From: Granulicella sp. WH15
GTDB lineage: Bacteria; Acidobacteriota; Terriglobia; Terriglobales; Acidobacteriaceae
NCBI RefSeq assembly: GCF_009914315.1
Contig: NZ_CP042596.1
Location: forward strand, 496,001-560,000
Direction of reading: 5' to 3'
DNA length: 64,000 nucleotides
Shown: piece by piece, positions 28,698 to 37,991 of the stretch
How the letters are laid out: every line of letters begins with the position of its first letter
How positions within the stretch are numbered: the first letter of the stretch is position 1
Notes under the pieces: model-generated
The model's database searches: none
What the model saw: the letters and a program-made list of their open reading frames with translations, nothing else
What the model was told of the DNA's origin: nothing
Made by a program: the position numbers and the translations under genes

Positions 28698-28982
28698 ATG
28701 GCGAAGGCGATGTGGAACGGTCAGCTAATTGCTGATAGCGAGACATTTGAGACGATCGAGGGCAATATCTACTTCCCGGAGGAGTCGGTCAAGCGCGAGT
28801 TTCTGCGCTCCAGCTCGACGACCTCGAGCTGTCCGTGGAAGGGCCAGGCCCGGTACTACACACTGGTGGTCGATGGGCAGGAGAACCCCGACGCCGCCTG
28901 GTACTACCCCGATCCCAAACCCTCCGCCCGCAGCGTCAAGCACCACGTAGCCTTTTGGCGCGGCGTCGAAATTACAAAATAA
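28698..28982 (+). CDS. DUF427 domain protein
   Basis: 94 residues beginning MAKAMWNGQLIADSETFETI. The pattern AMWNGQLIADS...EGNIYFPEESVKREFL, then STTSSCPWKGQARYYTLVVD and AAWYYPDPKP, is the DUF427 (nucleotidyltransferase-like fold, unknown function) signature at its usual length. The ATG at 28698 has TAGAG nearby; the open frame upstream to 28551 is rejected because homology-like sequence begins only here. Stand-alone gene between the pseudogene and the histidine kinase. Confidence 0.88.
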   Translation: MAKAMWNGQLIADSETFETIEGNIYFPEESVKREFLRSSSTTSSCPWKGQARYYTLVVDGQENPDAAWYYPDPKPSARSVKHHVAFWRGVEITK

Positions 28983-29000
28983 TCCGTAAGTGATTTTTTA

Positions 29001-30476
29001 TCAATAAGCCTCGGCCTGCTCGAGCGGCAGCCGCACTTGGAAGCAGGTCTTGCCCGGTACCGATTCGGCGGTCAGGAAGCCCGAGTGGCGGTTGACGATG
29101 CGCTTGGCCGTGTCGAGCCCCAGCCCCAGGCCGCTGCCCGGAGCCTTGGTGGTGAAGAACGGCTCGAAGATGCGCGACTGGATGGCGGGGTCGATGCCCC
29201 TGCCGCTGTCGGTAATCTCGGTCAGGGCCATCTGGCCCGCGAGCCGGGTCGTGAGCCGGAGCGTGCCCCCGTCGGGCATGGCGTCGATGGCGTTCTCTAA
29301 CAGCACGGTCCACACCTGATTCAGCTCCGAGCCGTAGGCGTTGATGGGCGGCAGCTCCGGATCGAAGTCCGTCTCGACCTTAATGCCGGTGAGCCGGGAA
29401 CCGAACATGGCCAGCGTCGTCTCCAGCGACTGCGACAGGTCGAAGGTCTGGATCGGCGCCTGGTCCATGTACGAGTAGTCTTTGATGGCTGAGATGAGGT
29501 CGAAGATCCGCGCCGTCGAGGCCACGATGGTCGCGGTGATGCGCTCCACGCGCAGCGCGCTGGCGAAGCTGCGGAAGGCCGGTGCGATCACCTCTTCGGG
29601 AAAGAGCGTGGCAAACTCCTCAAGGTCGCTCATCGGAATGTGGGTCTCGGCCAGTGGCGGCGCGATATTCCAGGCGTCCGGCACATTGTGGGCCGTCAGC
29701 CACTTGTAGACCTGCTCCTCGCGGTCCGACTGCCCCAACGGCGAGTCGGGAGGGTTCTGGGCGAACTCGACCACCTTGCGCCGCGCTTTTTCCACCCAGG
29801 AGCGCAGCAGTTTGTCGTACTCGGGGGAGAGACAGAGCGCGCCCAGCGAGTAGCGGTGCTCGCCGTACTGACGCAGCTCGCTGAAGAGCGAGGCGGCCGA
29901 GCGTTGGGCGGCGGAGGCCGGGTTGTTCAGCTCGTGCGCCAGGTTGGCGGCCAGCTTGCCCAGGGCCGAGAGCTTTTCGGCCTGCTGCTCCATGCGGGTC
30001 ACCTCGCGCACGCGGTCCAGCAGCACGTTGACCGATCGCTGCCCCATGGAGGGAATCGCGGCGAGCATGGCCGGGAAGAGGCTCTCGTGGATATCGAGCA
30101 CCCAACAGTCCCCGACCGCCGAGCTTTCTCCCCCATAGGTCTTCATGCGCGAGTAGGGCGGCTTGCCGGTCATCTGGCCCGATCGCCCGATGAACAGCGC
30201 CAGCGGCCCCGCGTTGCGGCGGTGTACGTGGATCTCGCCTCTCAGAATGAAGTTCAGGTTCTCGGCGGGCTCGTCCTCGCGGAAGATGAGGGCTCCGGGT
30301 TCGGCGCAGCGTTCTTTGCCGTGGATCGCCAGCCAGGTGTACTCCTCGTCCGTCAACCCCTGCAGCGGCGTGATGGTGCGCAGCGCCTCGACGATCTCGG
30401 GCACAGGCGTGGGAACCTGTGGCGTGAAGACACGTGGGGAGTCGGTGGCCGAGAGGGGGTCCAGTATGCGCGGCAT
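29001..30476 (-). CDS. Sensor histidine kinase with N-terminal cyclic-nucleotide-binding-like domain
   Basis: 491 residues, start MPRILDPLSATDSPRVF. Residues ~30-150 form a cNMP-binding-like beta-roll (ALIFREDEPAENLNFILRGE, GGESSAVGDCWVLDIHES). The dimerisation/phosphoacceptor helix carries LGKLAANLAHELNNPASAAQ with the phosphorylated His. The HATPase domain has the N box (LLENAIDAMPDGGTL), G1 (DSGRGIDP) and G2 (GSGLGLGLDTAKRI). There is no membrane segment, so it senses cytosolic signals, possibly a cyclic nucleotide. No response regulator lies beside it, making it an orphan kinase here. The shorter start at 30476 avoids the terminator of ilvC. Confidence 0.88.
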   Translation of the reverse strand: MPRILDPLSATDSPRVFTPQVPTPVPEIVEALRTITPLQGLTDEEYTWLAIHGKERCAEPGALIFREDEPAENLNFILRGEIHVHRRNAGPLALFIGRSGQMTGKPPYSRMKTYGGESSAVGDCWVLDIHESLFPAMLAAIPSMGQRSVNVLLDRVREVTRMEQQAEKLSALGKLAANLAHELNNPASAAQRSAASLFSELRQYGEHRYSLGALCLSPEYDKLLRSWVEKARRKVVEFAQNPPDSPLGQSDREEQVYKWLTAHNVPDAWNIAPPLAETHIPMSDLEEFATLFPEEVIAPAFRSFASALRVERITATIVASTARIFDLISAIKDYSYMDQAPIQTFDLSQSLETTLAMFGSRLTGIKVETDFDPELPPINAYGSELNQVWTVLLENAIDAMPDGGTLRLTTRLAGQMALTEITDSGRGIDPAIQSRIFEPFFTTKAPGSGLGLGLDTAKRIVNRHSGFLTAESVPGKTCFQVRLPLEQAEAY

Positions 30477-30544
30477 AGTGTGATGGTATCCGGTAATGCT
30501 GTGCGTTGGTAAGTGTTGGCAGCGAATGGCGTAATGCTGCATTC

Positions 30545-30607
30545 ATCAGAAAGAAAATGCCGAGATGCGGCGCTTCCCCGATAAAGGAGCAGCACAGCAT
30601 CTCGGCA
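30545..30607 (-). terminator. Intrinsic terminator after ilvC
   Basis: Read on the minus strand: TGCCGAGATGC, 28 nt, GCATCTCGGCA, then TTTTCTTTCTG. The 11-bp stem plus U-rich tail marks the end of the leu/ilv transcript. A second GC hairpin (TCCGGCGCG / CGCGCCGGA, 30620-30645) lies just after the ilvC stop. Confidence 0.8.
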
Positions 30608-30650
30608 AGGATACGTCAGTCCGGCGCGTTACGTTCCGCGCCGGAGGCGA

Positions 30651-31760
<1,110 letters not shown>

Positions 31761-31853
31761 CTACTTGGGTCCGGACCTGCGATGCGTCTACTGCACTTTG
31801 CTCCGATTCGGCAGGCTTCAGGGGAGCGCCATCAGTCGGTCTCCCGATCAGTG

Positions 31854-32477
31854 CTAAGCCTCTTCCTCGTGAACGTCTTCAAACTCGTTGGGAATCAGGT
31901 CGTCGCGGTCGAGCGTCGCGACCAGTCCGTTCTTGGCGGCGTCGCTCGTGCCCAGCGCCTTCAGGACGCGGCTGGTGTGCTGGCCACGACGCATGGCCAT
32001 GCGGCCCGTGCGCGAGACCTCAAGAATGGTGTAGCCGCTCTCGGTGATGACCTGGATCAGCCCCTCGATCTTCGAGGAGGAGCCGGTCATCTCGAGCATG
32101 ATGGACTCAGGCGCAAGATCGACCACCCGTGCGCGGAAGACATTGGCCAGCTCAAAGATCTGCGAGCGCGAGTGCTGCCCGAGCGGGTGCGACGGACCGG
32201 CGGCGACCTTGATGAGGCACAGCTCGCGGATGACGGCCTCCGAGCGCCCGACCTCATCGACGTCCACGGTGATCTCGAGCTTGTAGAGCGAGGCGCGAAT
32301 GCGGTGCGCGGCGGTCTCAGGAGCCTCGCAAACAATGGTCATGCGCGAGACCTCGGGCCGCTCGGACTCACCGACCGTCAGCGAGACGATGTTTATGTTC
32401 AGGCGGCGAAAGAGCGAGGCCACGCGGGTCAGGACGCCGGGCTTGTCGGATACATGAGCTACGAAGGTGTGCAGCAT
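31854..32477 (-). CDS. ilvN: Acetolactate synthase small (regulatory) subunit
   Basis: 207 residues. N-terminal ACT domain (HTFVAHVSDKPGVLTRVASL, FRRLNINIVSLTVGESER) binds the feedback inhibitor valine; the C-terminal domain (about 80-165, ELCLIKVAAGPSH ... ITESGYTILEVSRTGRMAM) activates IlvB. A ~35-residue acidic C-terminal extension ends the protein (DRDDLIPNEFEDVHEEEA). Unusually it is separated from ilvB by a lipoprotein gene and a transposon-like insertion. Starts 9 nt after the lipoprotein gene. Confidence 0.95.
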   Translation of the reverse strand: MLHTFVAHVSDKPGVLTRVASLFRRLNINIVSLTVGESERPEVSRMTIVCEAPETAAHRIRASLYKLEITVDVDEVGRSEAVIRELCLIKVAAGPSHPLGQHSRSQIFELANVFRARVVDLAPESIMLEMTGSSSKIEGLIQVITESGYTILEVSRTGRMAMRRGQHTSRVLKALGTSDAAKNGLVATLDRDDLIPNEFEDVHEEEA

Positions 32478-32486
32478 TGGGGCCTT

Positions 32487-33017
32487 TCAGTTCTGTTGCG
32501 ACGAGGTCGGAGTATAAGGTGCGTTCGAGTCCCAGAGCGGGGTCTCGGTCGCATTCTCGTGATGCAGAATGCCGTTATCCCACAGGGGGTTCTTGTAGTC
32601 GCCGAGCGTGTAGTCCCCGGCGCCGTGGTAGCTGGCGCCGCAGGGATACTTGCCGGTGGTGAACTTTTCGTTGGCGCACTTCGCGCCCCGGTAGACGTGA
32701 ATCCAGACGATAGGCTTCCGCGCATCGATGAACTTCTGCGAAAGTCCGAGCTTGTCGAAGCTATGGTTGTGAGCGGCGTCGCGAAACTGCCACAGAATCG
32801 CGACGATCTCATCATCCGAGGCATCGGCCTTGGTCACCAACGTATAGGTGTCCTCATCCTGATGAAAGACCTTAGTAGCAGGCGCAGCCACACTGGGCCG
32901 AGCCGGATACGTAGCCTTCTGCGGCTCCGTCTTCGGCGCAGGCACAGGAGGCGCAGGCGCTTTACAACCAGCGACTAGTACCATGGCAAAGGAGATAGAA
33001 GTGAGGATGCGACGCAT
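32487..33017 (-). CDS. Putative lipoprotein embedded in the ilv operon
   Basis: 176 residues. Signal peptide MRRILTSISFAMVLVAGCKA with lipobox LVAGC, so lipid attachment at Cys18 is predicted. A Pro/Ala-rich linker (APPVPAPKTEPQKATYPARP) precedes a folded part with KFIDARKPIVWIHVYRGAKC and two further cysteines. No recognised family. The in-frame extension to 33725 runs through the transposase on the other strand and is discarded. It ends 9 nt before ilvN and is probably co-transcribed with ilvN-ilvC. Role in the pathway is unknown; co-location may be accidental. Confidence 0.7.
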   Translation of the reverse strand: MRRILTSISFAMVLVAGCKAPAPPVPAPKTEPQKATYPARPSVAAPATKVFHQDEDTYTLVTKADASDDEIVAILWQFRDAAHNHSFDKLGLSQKFIDARKPIVWIHVYRGAKCANEKFTTGKYPCGASYHGAGDYTLGDYKNPLWDNGILHHENATETPLWDSNAPYTPTSSQQN

Positions 33018-33046
33018 TGCGACCTCCAAGGCGGGAACTGCAGAGA

Positions 33047-33134
33047 GCGCTGAAGGCGCGTCCCATACCAGCCTGGGGCGAAGCCCCAGGTAACCATCGG
33101 CGGAAGAACGTGAGGGCTGAAGGCCCGATCTATA
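33047..33134 (+). repeat. REP element, copy B (left flank of transposase)
   Basis: GCGCTGAAGGCGC, CCTGGGGCGAAGCCCCAGG, GGGCTGAAGGCCC in the same order as copy A at 12588. Ends about 10 bp before the transposase start codon. Confidence 0.9.
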
Positions 33135-33143
33135 ATCACCGCG

Positions 33144-33596
33144 ATGGCCCAATCGCTCGCGTTTTTGCTCGTCCATGTGATCTTCAGCACGAAGGATCGT
33201 ACGCCTGTCCTCAAGGACGATCTGCGTCCCGCCCTTTACGCTTACTTGGCCACGGTTGCCCGCAACGCCGAGTGCGAGTGCTTCCGTGTGGGAGGCGTTG
33301 CGGACCACGTTCATCTCGCCCTGCGTATGCCGCGCACGGCAACCGTCGCGGAGATCGTGGAGCAGTTGAAGGTCTCCTCCTCCAAGTGGATCAAGACGCA
33401 GTCGCCTCGTCTGGCGAAGTTCGCCTGGCAACGCGGGTATGGCGTGTTTTCTGTTGGCCCCGCGGATCTGAACGCGTTGATCGGATATATCGACGGCCAG
33501 GAAGTTCACCATCGCAAGCAGACATTTCAGGATGAGTTCCGGGCGTTTTTGAAACGATACGGTGTCGAATTCGACGAGCGGTACATGTGGGATTGA
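33144..33596 (+). CDS. tnpA: HUH/Y1 single-strand transposase (IS200/REP-associated type)
   Basis: 150 residues, full length for an IS200-like TnpA. HUH motif H55-V-H57 in GGVADHVHLALRMP; catalytic Tyr115 in LIGYIDGQEVHHRKQTFQDE; N-terminal HVIFSTKDRTP is typical. It would cut and rejoin single-stranded DNA at hairpin ends. Intact, so possibly active. The adjacent REP hairpins on both sides in inverted orientation, and solo REPs at 12.6 and 56.2 kb, make a REP-mobilising (RAYT-like) role likely; sequence alone does not separate RAYT from IS200 TnpA. On the strand opposite the ilv genes. Confidence 0.9.
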   Translation: MAQSLAFLLVHVIFSTKDRTPVLKDDLRPALYAYLATVARNAECECFRVGGVADHVHLALRMPRTATVAEIVEQLKVSSSKWIKTQSPRLAKFAWQRGYGVFSVGPADLNALIGYIDGQEVHHRKQTFQDEFRAFLKRYGVEFDERYMWD

Positions 33597-33599
33597 CGC

Positions 33600-33692
33600 C
33601 GGGATAGACCGGGCCTGCAGCCCTCTCGTGGCATGGGGACGCTTACCTGGGGCTTCGCCCCAGGCTGGTATAGAGCGCGCCGTTGGCGCTTG
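33600..33692 (-). repeat. REP element, copy C (right flank, inverted)
   Basis: Reverse complement reads GCGCCAACGGCGC, CCTGGGGCGAAGCCCCAGG, GGGCTGCAGGCCC. The outer loops have diverged (CCAAC, CTGCA) but the stems are kept. Inverted relative to copy B. Confidence 0.9.
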
Positions 33693-33725
33693 CCTCCACT
33701 CCAATTTGGTGGTCATAAAGAGCAC

Positions 33726-35492
33726 CTACTCATCCTCCGCAGTCTCAAGCAGCGGATCATGCACCGGCCGACGGACCATCTCATGCAGAGCCGCGCCCGG
33801 CGCGATCATCGGGTAAACCCCATCTTCCTTCTCCACCTGGAACTCGATCAGAAACGCCTTGCCGCTGGTGCGGGCTTTTGTAACTGTTGGGATTACATTC
33901 TTCCGCTCGGAGACATGCTCACCAGCAATCCCATGCGCCCCGGCCAGCATCACAAAGTCGGGCGAGAGGATCGGCGAGGCGGCATAGTTCTTCTCGTAGA
34001 AGGTCTCCTGCCACTGCCTTACCATGCCGAGGAAGCCGTTGTTGATGATGGCGATATTGATCGCCAGCCCCTCCTGCTGAATCGTCGAAAGCTCCGAGGC
34101 GGTCATCTGGAATCCGCCGTCCCCGGCGATCACCCAGACGTCCTTCTCCGGGCAAGCGGCCTTGGCCCCAATGGCCGCGGGCAGCGCGAAGCCCATCGTC
34201 CCCAGCCCGCCGGACGTGATGAGCGAGCGCGGCGCATCGTGCTTGAAGTACTGCGCCTCCCACATCTGGTGCTGTCCCACGTCGGTCACGATGACGGTCT
34301 CCTCGAGCCGCCCGGCCTCGCGTGCCTCGCGCCAGATATCGTGGATCACATGCGCGGCATAGAGGTGCCCATTGTCCGGCAGGTTGATGATGTCGCGCAC
34401 AGCGGCATCGCCCTTGCTGGCATTGATCTCGCGCAGCCAGCTCGAGCTTGCTACCGTGGGCTGCGACGCAGGCGCAGGCAACAGCGGCAGCAGCAGGTCG
34501 AGAACTTCCTTGAGATCACCAATCAGCGCCACATCGACCTTGACGTTCTTGTTGACCTCGGAGGGGTCGATGTCAATATGAATCTTCTTCGCGTCAGGCG
34601 CGTAATGAGCGAGGTTCCCAGTCACACGATCATCAAAACGCATCCCGAATGCCAGCAGCAGGTCAGCGTTCTGAATAGCATTGTTCACCCACGACTCACC
34701 GTGCATCCCCATCATGCCCAGCGAGAGCGGGTGATAGGTCGGGAAGGCACCAAGCCCAAGCAGGGTGCTGGCCACCGGAATCTGCTGCCCTTCGGCGAAG
34801 GCGATCACCTGCTCCCGTGCGCCGGATTCGACGATGCCGTGCCCCGCAAGGATCACCGGCTTCTTGGCAGACAAGATCAACTGAATCGCCTGCCGAATAG
34901 CACTCGATTCAGCCTTCAGCATCGGGTGAGGACGATGCACAGCGGGCGCGGCGTCTTCAAATGAGAAGAGCGCGGAGGCCTGCTGGGCGTCCTTGGTGAT
35001 ATCGACCAGCACCGGACCCGGACGACCCTGCTGGGCCACCTGAAACGCCTGCCGAATCGTAGGTGCAATATCCTCAGCACGAGTCACAAGGTAGTTGTGC
35101 TTGGTGATGGGCAGCGTGATGCCGGTGATATCGACCTCTTGAAACGCATCCGATCCCAGCACCTTCGAAGACACTTGCCCGGTGATGCAGACCATCGGGA
35201 TCGAGTCCAGCATAGCGGTCGCAATGCCGGTGACGAGGTTGGTCGCACCCGGTCCTGACGTCGCCAGGCACACGCCCACCTTGCCCGACGCCCGCGCATA
35301 ACCGTCGGCCATGTGCGAGGCTCCCTGCTCGTGCCGCACCAGCACATGGTGAATGGTGGGGAAGTTGCGCAGGGCATCGTAGATGGGGAGGATGGCGCCG
35401 CCCGGATACCCGAAGACGGTCGTGACGCCCTCGCCGGCGAGGGTGGCCCAGAGGATCTCGGAGCCGGTGAGGGTGGGATTCGTGTTAGCCAT
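33726..35492 (-). CDS. ilvB: Acetolactate synthase large (catalytic) subunit
   Basis: 588 residues. ThDP-dependent condensation of two pyruvates, or pyruvate with 2-oxobutyrate. The activating Glu is in VLVRHEQGASHMADGYARAS; FAD/ThDP regions include GYPGGAILPIYDAL; the ThDP-Mg motif is GDGGFQMTASELST ... NNGFLGMVRQW. Start ATG 35492 (MANTNPTLTGSE) with AGGAGAACAAG upstream. Lies 102 nt after ilvD, with a tRNA remnant in that gap, and its 3' side faces the transposase unit that separates it from ilvN. Confidence 0.97.
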   Translation of the reverse strand: MANTNPTLTGSEILWATLAGEGVTTVFGYPGGAILPIYDALRNFPTIHHVLVRHEQGASHMADGYARASGKVGVCLATSGPGATNLVTGIATAMLDSIPMVCITGQVSSKVLGSDAFQEVDITGITLPITKHNYLVTRAEDIAPTIRQAFQVAQQGRPGPVLVDITKDAQQASALFSFEDAAPAVHRPHPMLKAESSAIRQAIQLILSAKKPVILAGHGIVESGAREQVIAFAEGQQIPVASTLLGLGAFPTYHPLSLGMMGMHGESWVNNAIQNADLLLAFGMRFDDRVTGNLAHYAPDAKKIHIDIDPSEVNKNVKVDVALIGDLKEVLDLLLPLLPAPASQPTVASSSWLREINASKGDAAVRDIINLPDNGHLYAAHVIHDIWREAREAGRLEETVIVTDVGQHQMWEAQYFKHDAPRSLITSGGLGTMGFALPAAIGAKAACPEKDVWVIAGDGGFQMTASELSTIQQEGLAINIAIINNGFLGMVRQWQETFYEKNYAASPILSPDFVMLAGAHGIAGEHVSERKNVIPTVTKARTSGKAFLIEFQVEKEDGVYPMIAPGAALHEMVRRPVHDPLLETAEDE

Positions 35493-35556
35493 CTTGTTCT
35501 CCTTTACGTGCTGCATCTGCTGCGGTCTGGAATGGATCGTGCTACTGCATTGAAGG

Positions 35557-35599
35557 TGGTGGAGAGGGAGGGAATCGAACCCCCACTCCTCGCATTATG
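35557..35599 (-). tRNA. tRNA 3'-half remnant, anticodon CAU to CCA (not a functional tRNA)
   Basis: On the minus strand the 43 nt fit canonical tRNA positions 34-76 exactly: CAT anticodon, AA (37-38), TGCGA (39-43), variable GGAGT, T arm GGGGG-TTCGATT-CCCTC, acceptor CCTCTCC, A73, CCA. The expected 5' acceptor GGAGAGG and the D arm are absent: positions 1-33 are replaced by ilvD codons, and position 33 is A rather than U. The ilvD stop codon TAA lies within the fragment. It resembles an attachment-site remnant left by a tRNA-targeting integrase. Confidence 0.8.
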
Positions 35600-37292
35600 T
35601 AGTGATGGCCCCTTCGCTGGCGCTGCTCACAGAGCCTGCGTACTTGGCAAACACACCGCGCTTATAACGTGGCTCAGGAGCCTTCCAGGTACTCATGCGC
35701 CGAGCGATCTCCTCCGGCGCAACCTCAAGCCGCAGCTCGCGATTAGGAATATCGAAGGTGATGAGATCACCCTCCTGCACCGCCGCAATGGGACCGCCGA
35801 GGAAAGCCTCAGGCGCGACGTGTCCGCACATCAGCCCACGCGTAGCACCAGAGAAGCGGCCATCAGTCAGCAGCGCCACGGTCTCGGAGAGTTCAGGAAT
35901 GCCCTTGATGGCAGCAGTGACGGCGAGCATCTCCCGCATACCCGGCCCACCCTTGGGGCCTTCGTAGCGGATGACGAGCACGTCATTCGGATTGATCTTC
36001 CCAGCCTCAACCGCGGCATGGCACAGGTCCTCGGAGTCGAAGACACGCGCAACGCCCTGGTGGAAGATGCGCTCGTGCCCCGCCACCTTGATGACCGAAC
36101 CCTCGGGCGAAAGATTGCCCTTCATGATGACGAGTCCGCCCGTAGGCTTCAGCGGATTAGCCCACTCGTGAATCACAGGCTGGCCCGGCGTCTCCACCGC
36201 CAGCGCGGCCTCTTCGGCCAGCGTTCGGCCCGAGACCGTCGGCAGCGAGCCGTCGATCAGCCCCTTCTCGATCAGGCGCTTGGCCAGCACGCGCGAGCCA
36301 CCCGCGTTCTGATAATCCGTGGCCGCATACCTGCCGCCCGGCGAGAGGTCGCAGATAAACGGCGTGTGCTCGCTGATGCGATCGAAGTCATCCATATCGA
36401 GCGGGATACCCAGCTCACGCGCAATCGCGATCAGGTGCAGCACCGCGTTGGTCGAGCCGCCGCTCGCGCAGACAGCAGCGATAGCATTCTCGAGCGCCTT
36501 GCGAGTCAGGATCTTCGACGGCCGCACGTCATGCTTGCACAGCTCAAGAATCATCCGCCCCGCCTCGCGGCTGGCTTCGGCCTTCTCGGCCGACATAGCA
36601 GGTACGCCCGTCAGGTTGAAGGGCGAGATGCCAAGAAACTCCCCAGCCATGGCCATCGTGTTCGCAGTGAACTGGCCACCACAGGCCCCAGGCCCAGGAC
36701 AGGCCGCAGCCTCGAGCGCCTCAAGCTGATCGTCGTTGATCTTGCCCGCCGAGTGCGCGCCCATGCCCTCAAAGACATTCAAAATGGTGATGTCCTTGCT
36801 GCTGCCATCGGCTTGCTTCAGATGCCCAGGCGCAATGGAGCCGCCATAGAGCATGATGCCGGGGATATCGAGCCGCGCCATAGCCATGATGGTGCCGGGC
36901 ATGTTCTTATCGCAGCCCGCGATGCAGACGATGCCGTCGAAGAGGTTGCCACGAGCGACGAGTTCAATCGAGTCGGCGATGACCTCACGCGAGATCAGGC
37001 TCGCCTTCATACCTTCAGTACCCATCGTGATGCCGTCCGAGATCGTAACGGTGTTGAACTCCATCGGAGTGCCGCCCGCATCGCGAATACCCTGCTTCAC
37101 GGCAGCAGCCACGTCGCGCAGATGGAAGTTACAAGGGCCAATCTCCGTCCAGGTATTGGCCACGCCGATGATGGGCTTGTGCAGATCTTCTTTGCTGAAA
37201 CCAACGCCACGCAGATACGAGCGTGCAGCGGCGCGGTTGGGGCCTTCGGTCAGGGGAACGGAGTACTTCTTCGGATTGATTTCGTTGCTCAC
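35595..37292 (-). CDS. ilvD: Dihydroxy-acid dehydratase
   Basis: 565 residues. Fe-S dehydratase giving 2-oxoisovalerate and 2-oxo-3-methylvalerate. Cluster cysteines are in GPCNFHLRD, IAGCDKNMPGTIMAM and CPGPGACGGQFTANTM; the conserved C-terminal TDGRFSGATRGLMCGHVAPE is present. Full family length. The last codons and stop overlap the tRNA remnant at 35557-35599, so the natural C terminus (ASEGAITT) may have been formed at a recombination junction. 45 nt downstream of leuD. Confidence 0.97.
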   Translation of the reverse strand: MSNEINPKKYSVPLTEGPNRAAARSYLRGVGFSKEDLHKPIIGVANTWTEIGPCNFHLRDVAAAVKQGIRDAGGTPMEFNTVTISDGITMGTEGMKASLISREVIADSIELVARGNLFDGIVCIAGCDKNMPGTIMAMARLDIPGIMLYGGSIAPGHLKQADGSSKDITILNVFEGMGAHSAGKINDDQLEALEAAACPGPGACGGQFTANTMAMAGEFLGISPFNLTGVPAMSAEKAEASREAGRMILELCKHDVRPSKILTRKALENAIAAVCASGGSTNAVLHLIAIARELGIPLDMDDFDRISEHTPFICDLSPGGRYAATDYQNAGGSRVLAKRLIEKGLIDGSLPTVSGRTLAEEAALAVETPGQPVIHEWANPLKPTGGLVIMKGNLSPEGSVIKVAGHERIFHQGVARVFDSEDLCHAAVEAGKINPNDVLVIRYEGPKGGPGMREMLAVTAAIKGIPELSETVALLTDGRFSGATRGLMCGHVAPEAFLGGPIAAVQEGDLITFDIPNRELRLEVAPEEIARRMSTWKAPEPRYKRGVFAKYAGSVSSASEGAITT

Positions 37293-37337
37293 TGGTACGA
37301 CTCCCTCGGGGGCTGAGGCCCCACTTCTAAAAACTGT

Positions 37338-37967
37338 TTAGGCCGCGCGCGGTTTCAGCCAGAACTCGGCATCATGCTTCGACTCATAGCTATCAAGCTC
37401 CGACTCATGACGAAGCGTAAGACCGATATCATCGAGGCCATTCAGCAGGCAATACTTGCGGAACGGGTCGATCTCGAAGCTGGCGGAGAAGCCCTCATCG
37501 TCGGTGATGGTCTGGGCCTCCAGGTTGATGGTGATGGTGTGGTTCGGATTCTTCGTGCTGCGATGAGTCAGCAGGTTCACATCGTCTTCCGACAGGCGCA
37601 CAAGAATCATGCCGTTCTTACCCGCGTTCGAAAAGAAGATATCGGCGAAGCTCGGCGCAACAACGGCAAGAAATCCAAAGTCGGTCAGCGACCATGCCGC
37701 GTGTTCACGCGAGCTGCCGCAGCCGAAGTTCTTCCCGGTGATAAGGATCTTCGCGCCCTTGTACTCCGGCTTGTTCAGCGCGAACTCGGGGTTCGGCTCA
37801 CCGGCCTGCGGGCCTTCCTGGATCCGCCGCCAGTCATAGAAAAGAAACTCGCCGTAGCCCGTGCGCTCGATGCGCTTGAGGAACTGCTTGGGGATGATCT
37901 GGTCCGTGTCGATGTTCGAGATATCGAGCGGAGCAGCGATGCTGGTAAGAACATTAATGGGCTGCAT
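37338..37967 (-). CDS. leuD: 3-isopropylmalate dehydratase small subunit
   Basis: 209 residues. Partner of LeuC in converting 2- to 3-isopropylmalate. Motifs: DISNIDTDQIIPKQFLKRIE, NFGCGSSREHAAWSLTDFG and the swivelling-domain ending FRKYCLLNGLDDIGLTLRHE. Full length. Starts 24 nt after leuC; same order as in many bacteria. Confidence 0.97.
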   Translation of the reverse strand: MQPINVLTSIAAPLDISNIDTDQIIPKQFLKRIERTGYGEFLFYDWRRIQEGPQAGEPNPEFALNKPEYKGAKILITGKNFGCGSSREHAAWSLTDFGFLAVVAPSFADIFFSNAGKNGMILVRLSEDDVNLLTHRSTKNPNHTITINLEAQTITDDEGFSASFEIDPFRKYCLLNGLDDIGLTLRHESELDSYESKHDAEFWLKPRAA

Positions 37968-37991
37968 AAGATTCCTTGATCTTGCTAACGG

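Larger units (their letters stand above)
33047..33692 (+). mobile_element. REP-bracketed Y1 transposase unit
   Basis: A single HUH/Y1 transposase gene (33144-33596) flanked by REP copy B (33047-33134) and inverted copy C (33600-33692). It inserts between ilvB and the lipoprotein-ilvN-ilvC genes. The arrangement matches REP-associated tyrosine transposase loci, where the enzyme is bordered by the palindromes it is thought to mobilise. No TnpB/IscB partner is present. Confidence 0.75.

Noticed and set aside
32487..33725. Single 412-residue protein including the lipoprotein
   Set aside because: The extra N-terminal part is antisense to the Y1 transposase and REPs; the lipobox start at 33017 is clear.
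35557..35632. Complete tRNA gene at the ilvD end
   Set aside because: No GGAGAGG 5' acceptor strand or D arm; the upstream 33 nt are ilvD codons.
35313..37316. 667-codon plus-strand frame opposite ilvD and the 5' end of ilvB
   Set aside because: Antisense of ilvD; no domain or start signal, and it crosses two genes and the tRNA remnant.
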